Shown in pieces: positions 60,002 through 64,000 of a stretch of 64,000 nt of DNA. The first letter of the stretch is position 1, and every line of letters begins with the position of its first letter. Position numbers and translations under genes: made by a program. The DNA lies in assembly GCA_903847205.1 (NCBI GenBank), contig CAINDA010000005.1:53499-117498 (forward strand). The letters run 5' to 3'. Under the pieces are notes generated by a model, which was given only the letters and a program-made list of their open reading frames with translations, had not been told where the DNA came from and did no database searches. The stretch comes from an uncultured Bacteroidota bacterium (lineage in GTDB: Bacteria > Bacteroidota > Bacteroidia > 2-12-FULL-35-15).

Positions 60002-60963
60002 TTTTTGATCCCGAGTATTTTTTTATAATTAATAAAAAATGCAATTACGCCTCCGCAGGAAGCTGCTACATAAAAGAAGCCCAATAATATTATGTCGTTG
60101 TTACCGAATGAAAGTGCGGAAAAAACACAATAGGTTAATCCAATATAGCCATATACAATTGATAAAAGCAAAAACAAAAAAGACTGCCTTTCAATGGCAT
60201 ATTTAATATAATAAAAACAGATGCCAGCCAAAAACAGAAAGCTGATCATTTTAAACGGCTGATCAAAGAGGGCAGCTAATACAGCAATGAATAAAATATT
60301 GGCAGCAAAATTATTATAGCTGAAACCAAAGTGCTTTTTAATATTTTTCCAGTCGGAGTATTTAGCAAAAACCGCGATCAGCAGGCCGACAAAAATGGAG
60401 GTAAAAATAATGGATGTACTTTCAAAATCATTTTCTTTCAGCAGGCTCATCGGAGTAACAGTAAGTCCGGCCCATGCAGCAAACCCGGTGACGGCTAAAC
60501 TTAAAATGCCTTTGTGGTCGAAGGCATACGCACAAAAGAAAAAAATGACAGCGGGCAGAATAACAGCAATGCCGTAATGCAAACCAAATACACTGTATTG
60601 AAACTGAATGTACCCGATGAATGTCCCTAAAAGCAGGCATCCGGCTAAAACTATATAATCAAAAAAAGGCGAGGCCTGTTTTGTTTCTTCATGAGAATAA
60701 GGCAGGCGGTGTTTGTATCCGTAATAAAAACAGCCAGTGCATGCAGCTGCAATCGCGGCCAGTATTGCCTGATGTCCGATGGTATCGATATTCAAATAAA
60801 TTAAAATGCTGATGCCTGAAGTCAGCAGGAGTATTCCCAAATAAAGTATAGTGCGCAGCTCCCAATGAATTGAAAACAATTTATTTTTTTCATATTCATC
60901 AATAGCAGCTGACTGCTCAAGAGTTATAATGCCCTCGTTATTTAATTGTTCGTTTTCTTTCAT
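59998..60963 (-). CDS. DUF2157-like membrane protein
   Basis: A 321-residue protein. The N-terminal soluble part (LNNEGIITLEQSAAIDEYEKNK) and the first helices (LRTILYLGILLLTSGISILIYLNID) match DUF2157, which is followed by about nine more helices. Function unknown. Translationally coupled with the membrane protein that follows. Confidence 0.65.
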   Translation of the reverse strand: MKENEQLNNEGIITLEQSAAIDEYEKNKLFSIHWELRTILYLGILLLTSGISILIYLNIDTIGHQAILAAIAAACTGCFYYGYKHRLPYSHEETKQASPFFDYIVLAGCLLLGTFIGYIQFQYSVFGLHYGIAVILPAVIFFFCAYAFDHKGILSLAVTGFAAWAGLTVTPMSLLKENDFESTSIIFTSIFVGLLIAVFAKYSDWKNIKKHFGFSYNNFAANILFIAVLAALFDQPFKMISFLFLAGICFYYIKYAIERQSFLFLLLSIVYGYIGLTYCVFSALSFGNNDIILLGFFYVAASCGGVIAFFINYKKILGIKK

Positions 60964-61007
60964 CGCAGATAAAATTAATCAAAAAATTGCGGATACTATT
61001 TATTCCG

Positions 61008-62204
61008 TCAAGCCGCCTGTTTGAATTTAAGATTAAAAATCATTCCCGAATTATTACTAAAGGAATATGTTCCGCTGATCTGCTCCGATAAAGATTTAAT
61101 AAGTTCAAGACCTAATGTGTTAGTATTTGTTTCGATATCTTTTGGCAGCCCCGGCCCATTATCTTTCACTTCAATTTCAACAATATCACCCCTCTTTTTC
61201 AATTTGACCTGAATCTGCAGTTTTTTATTTTCTGACTTGCCGTATTTAAATGCATTGGTTAATAATTCATTCAAAATTAATCCGCAGGGCACAGCGTTAG
61301 ATAATTCTAAAATAAAATCATCTGTGTCCATGTTAATATCAACAATCTCTTTATCTCCCAAAGAATTCGCGATTTCTGAAATAAGATTTTCAACATACTT
61401 TTTAAAATCCAATCCGATATTATTATTGCTGCTGAATATGCTGTTGTGAACCAATGCCATTGAAAAAACACGGCCCCTGCACTCTTCAAGAGCGTTTTGT
61501 ACTTCCGACGAATCGGATAGGTTCTTTTTTAAATTCAGGAGACTGGTAATAATGTTCATGTTGTTTTTTACGCGATGAAATACTTCGGCAAGTAAAATTT
61601 CTTTTTCTTTCAGTACTTTCATTATCAGTGTTTCCTGCCTGATGGATTCCGACGCCATTGTAAGAGTAAAAAATAGTGTAATAAAAAAACAAAGTAAACT
61701 GTTAAAAAGAGCGAGGGCGCTTTTGACGTTATCACCTAATTCGATTTGGAGCAGCTGGAATTTAAATCCAATTGCAACTGCTGAGATGGAAAGCAAGCAG
61801 AAGAGGCTTAAAATAACTAAGTGTTTAAATGTTTCTCTGCGGCCCATAAGCTGCACCATACTGATGATAATCGGAAAATAAAACAAAATGAGATATGACT
61901 CTTTACCCATTTTAAGATTCATTGGAATGAACCACAAAAAACCTAATCCAAAATACAGATAGGCTGCCCAAATATAATTTTTATATTTATTGAGAACGAA
62001 TACAAAAGGAAATAAAAATAAAGCAACTGCACATTCAAACATAAACTCGGTATAACCAACGATTTCAAAAAATACAATTCCTAAAATCATATTTAAAAAT
62101 GCAATCAAAGTAATTGAATTCAATTTTCTGGTGACAGAGGTTTCCCAGAATTGATAATCAGGTTTTACACCGGTATTTATTATTTTATTTAAAATTTCCT
62201 TCAT
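61008..62204 (-). CDS. HisKA_2-type sensor histidine kinase
   Basis: A 398-residue protein with five or six transmembrane helices in the first 185 residues and no extracytoplasmic sensor domain. A short coiled link leads to the phosphoacceptor region EVFHRVKNNMNIITSLLNLK (His210), the HisKA_2 form, then the ATPase domain with LILNELLTNAFKYG (N box), DNGPGLP (G1) and TLGLELIKSL (G2). No response-regulator gene is adjacent, so it is an orphan kinase. The signal may be sensed within the membrane. Confidence 0.9.
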   Translation of the reverse strand: MKEILNKIINTGVKPDYQFWETSVTRKLNSITLIAFLNMILGIVFFEIVGYTEFMFECAVALFLFPFVFVLNKYKNYIWAAYLYFGLGFLWFIPMNLKMGKESYLILFYFPIIISMVQLMGRRETFKHLVILSLFCLLSISAVAIGFKFQLLQIELGDNVKSALALFNSLLCFFITLFFTLTMASESIRQETLIMKVLKEKEILLAEVFHRVKNNMNIITSLLNLKKNLSDSSEVQNALEECRGRVFSMALVHNSIFSSNNNIGLDFKKYVENLISEIANSLGDKEIVDINMDTDDFILELSNAVPCGLILNELLTNAFKYGKSENKKLQIQVKLKKRGDIVEIEVKDNGPGLPKDIETNTNTLGLELIKSLSEQISGTYSFSNNSGMIFNLKFKQAA

Positions 62205-62370
62205 TTAAAATCTATTTTACTGCAATCATAAGCTGCCAAACTAATTTGACGCATATTTTTAAACAGCCGGATTAATAATAGAAAACCATTATGACGAAGA
62301 TAGCATTTTGTACTTATCGCGCAATGAAATAGAACTAATATGACGCATCCAAGTAATAACATATATGTAT

Positions 62371-62450
62371 TGCCCCCATAGTCTTCGACAAGCTCAGACT
62401 GACCTCAAGCGTGCAGTCATACTGAGCCTGTCGAAGTATGTACGCGGGCA
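62371..62450. repeat. REP-like palindromic element, copy 2 (inverted)
   Basis: Left part TGCCCCCATAGTCTTCGACA then AGCTCAGACTGACC; right part CAGTCATACTGAGCCTGTCG then AAGTATG...GCGGGCA. The centre (CTCAAGCGTGCAGTCAT) is the reverse complement of the centre of copy 1 at 24311-24394 with few differences, so this is the same element in opposite orientation. Confidence 0.85.
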
Positions 62451-62538
62451 TATAACTAATATGATGCAGATTACTGAGGATAAAAAATGATTAGAAAGAA
62501 AGAAATAAGGGATTAATATTATTATTGAGAATAAAAAT

Positions 62539-62561
62539 GCCGCTAAGAATTTCTTAGCGGC
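62539..62561 (-). terminator. Intrinsic terminator after the 157-residue gene
   Basis: An 11-bp perfect stem GCCGCTAAGAA / TTCTTAGCGGC with a one-base centre, followed on the minus strand by ATTTTTATT. Confidence 0.75.
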
Positions 62562-62616
62562 AAAATTTATAATACTAATATCTGAAATTTTAATTCAAGT
62601 GTATTGAGATTTTTTA

Positions 62617-63090
62617 TTATTTTTTTCTTAAGATCCAGTGGTTAACACTTTGGCTGCCGGAACTTACAACATAAGCCTGTACAAACTCCCAGCCCATTTT
62701 ATCCATATAATCCATGGCCTCTATCATTGATGCAAACGATGTGACTTTTGCTTTAGGTTTCGATGATGCAGGTGCTGCTTTAACAACTTCCACTTTCTTC
62801 CAGATAAATTTTCCTTTGTTATCTGTCTGCACGGATTTACCTTCATACATCGACTCTTTAGTTTCTACATATTGTTTTTCATTTTTTGTTTCAACAGGAG
62901 GAGGAGCTGCAGCTGAAGAAGACTCTGATACAGTTTCAAAATTAACACCATCGCCGTAATCTATCACAACTACCATTTTTTCGCTCAGGAATTTTGAATA
63001 CCCGGCTAATTCACAATATTTATACTCTTTCTGAGAGAAGCCCTTTAAAACCAAGGCTAAGGACATAATTAACAGTAAGCTTTTTTTCAT
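62617..63090 (-). CDS. Exported protein with a DUF4177-like C-terminus
   Basis: A 157-residue protein with a signal peptide ending KGFSQ. A charged, Pro/Ala-rich middle (SSSAAAPPPVETKNEK) separates two parts; the last 45 residues (SMIEAMDYMDKMGWEFVQAYVV...NHWILRKK) resemble the strand-helix-strand of DUF4177 proteins. Function unknown. A -7-like TACATTTG lies at 63118-63111 on the minus strand. Confidence 0.6.
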   Translation of the reverse strand: MKKSLLLIMSLALVLKGFSQKEYKYCELAGYSKFLSEKMVVVIDYGDGVNFETVSESSSAAAPPPVETKNEKQYVETKESMYEGKSVQTDNKGKFIWKKVEVVKAAPASSKPKAKVTSFASMIEAMDYMDKMGWEFVQAYVVSSGSQSVNHWILRKK

Positions 63091-63110
63091 TTTTTTGGAT
63101 TTTAGTTGCG

Positions 63111-63118
63111 CAAATGTA
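63111..63118 (-). promoter_or_regulatory. Possible -7 element upstream of the 157-residue gene
   Basis: CAAATGTA on the plus strand reads TACATTTG on the minus strand, a match to TAnnTTTG 20 bases before the ATG. No TTG is found at the expected -33 position. Confidence 0.4.
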
Positions 63119-63183
63119 CTTATTTGATCAGAATAAAAAATTGGTCTCTAATAATTTTTTATTGATCGGCCTACAGGCAAACA

Positions 63184-63214
63184 AAAACCGCCTGCATGTC
63201 TGCAAGGCGGTTTT
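63184..63214 (-). terminator. Bidirectional intrinsic terminator
   Basis: AAAACCGCC pairs with GGCGGTTTT, with an inner TGCA/TGCA helix; runs of A before and T after give U-tracts on both strands. It ends the minus-strand gene at 63271-63960. Confidence 0.75.
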
Positions 63215-63270
63215 TTATTAATTGAACTTCAGGCATTAGCTGCTTCAATTCAAATTCTAAATAAAAGCAA

Positions 63271-63960
63271 TTACTGTTTAGATGCTCTTACAGTTACTAT
63301 TTCACTCATCAGGCCTACCTGCTCATCGGCAATAACATAAATAGCTTTGTATTTCCAATCATCACTTATTTTACCGGGAGCAAGCGAGGCAGTATCCAAA
63401 AAATCTACCTTCATAAAACGTCCGATTAATATAAAGCCATTGCCATCATTATGGTCGGCGTAAATATCAATGGCATCTGCAATACTCCTTGCCCATTTCA
63501 GGTGAGGCCGCCCTACATCCAGTTTATGTTTTAACACCGGCTGAATTGTGTTAGGGTCGGTAGTATCAACCGGAGAAACAATATTGAGATCCTGACCTAT
63601 TGCATCACTGTATGCAGCATGATTTTTAATGCGCTGCACCAGCAGGCGCACACGGTCAAAAATTCCGGCAGGCACAGCTGCCGGCGGTACACCCAAATCG
63701 GGTGCAAGCGGTACACTGCTTATCGGCGTGCCTGCCGAATGGTTCAGAAGTTTTTTAAAAGCCGTAGCATTCTGCTGGCTGTGTTTGAACAGATCACATA
63801 CAGAAATACTGTATGCAAACATATCATAATCTTTAGCTGTCTGATTTACATCATCAGCTGTAATGTTCAACGGCAATGCGTAGCCGGGTAATTTGTGTTT
63901 AAGGTTATATAGCCAAACCAATCTATCAGAATCGGCATTTGGCAGCCATGGACTTGTCAT
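63271..63960 (-). CDS. Hypothetical protein
   Basis: A 229-residue protein without a signal peptide, starting MTSPWLPNADSDRLVWLYNLKHKLPGYA. The first 140 residues are helical, with a proline-rich linker (VPLAPDLGVPPAAVPAGIFDRVRLLVQRIKNH). The last 80 residues form strands (AIDIYADHNDGNGFILIGRFMKVDFLD, YKAIYVIADEQVGLMSEIVTVRA), like a small beta-sandwich. I recall similar uncharacterised Bacteroidota proteins. The arrangement, helical front and beta back, parallels the gene at 33896-34507, though direct sequence similarity is not obvious. Confidence 0.65.
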   Translation of the reverse strand: MTSPWLPNADSDRLVWLYNLKHKLPGYALPLNITADDVNQTAKDYDMFAYSISVCDLFKHSQQNATAFKKLLNHSAGTPISSVPLAPDLGVPPAAVPAGIFDRVRLLVQRIKNHAAYSDAIGQDLNIVSPVDTTDPNTIQPVLKHKLDVGRPHLKWARSIADAIDIYADHNDGNGFILIGRFMKVDFLDTASLAPGKISDDWKYKAIYVIADEQVGLMSEIVTVRASKQ

Positions 63961-64000
63961 TTTTTTTATTTTATTGGAGCCTTATCCGCCCGGCTCAGCT

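Larger units (their letters stand above)
62205..62616. other. Intergenic stretch with a REP-like element and a terminator
   Basis: A 412-base region between two minus-strand genes. It contains the second copy of the REP-like palindrome (62371-62450) and a terminator at 62539-62561. No open frame of note. Confidence 0.5.

Overview
The window looks like chromosomal DNA from a low-GC member of the Bacteroidota. The evidence is a TonB-dependent receptor coupled to PnuC and NadR, the holB-ricT-gldH-PBP1A neighbourhood with a gliding-motility lipoprotein, DUF4920 and DUF349 proteins, an UpxY-type NusG antiterminator, a promoter of the TTG / TAnnTTTG kind at about 8960, and many short palindromic repeats of the type common in environmental Bacteroidota. 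I found no rRNA, tRNA, CRISPR array, transposase or prophage. GC is judged by eye to be in the mid to upper thirties per cent.

Layout. 1-2062: the end of a TonB-dependent receptor, then pnuC and nadR, a tightly overlapped nicotinamide riboside uptake and NAD salvage operon. 2232-5053: a WYL-regulator fragment, then a GT4 glycosyltransferase overlapping an N-acetyl-sugar amidotransferase. 5830-10415: cyclophilin, AlkC-type DNA glycosylase, a membrane metallophosphoesterase, and a lipoprotein that joins cytochrome c to a PHM-like copper monooxygenase. 10691-13555: two OmpA-family proteins carrying an unusual internal repeat, and an outer-membrane barrel protein.

13700-35248 is a large minus-strand surface-polysaccharide locus. 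In transcription order it holds an UpxY/NusG-like antiterminator, (a 21-bp tandem array and one plus-strand gene), WbpP-like epimerase, FnlA-like dehydratase, RmlD-like reductase, two methyltransferases, Wzx flippase, GT2, Wzy-like polymerase, GT4, DUF2334 deacetylase, FemAB-like transferase, a third methyltransferase, GT4, (a plus-strand MORN-like gene), WecA/TagO-type initiating transferase, a multi-SLBB export protein and a Wzz-like chain-length protein. Together these form a nearly complete Wzx/Wzy pathway: nucleotide-sugar supply, lipid-linked initiation, assembly, flipping, polymerisation, length control and export.

35352-64000 is mostly housekeeping: small exported proteins, holB, ricT, gldH, a PBP1A, both subunits of a 3-oxoacid CoA-transferase, a lipoprotein pair, moeA, a YeiH-family transporter whose start is disrupted at a run of 12 A, DinB, purS, pssA, a PorV/PorQ-like barrel, an MFS exporter, a GyrI-like protein, DUF349 plus cardiolipin-synthase-like PLD, two multi-pass membrane proteins, a HisKA_2 histidine kinase and two unknown proteins.

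The strongest unexplained signals are: (i) the ~20-unit, 21-bp tandem array at 33350-33768 in the polysaccharide-locus leader region; (ii) the poly-A frameshift at the yeiH start; (iii) several families of dispersed palindromic repeats, one inside the signal-peptide coding region of the SLBB export gene, one abutting the dinB start codon and one separating scoA from scoB; (iv) the repeat expansion in the OmpA-family pair; and (v) the cytochrome c-PHM fusion. All family calls come from reading the sequence and from memory of the families; no database search was run.
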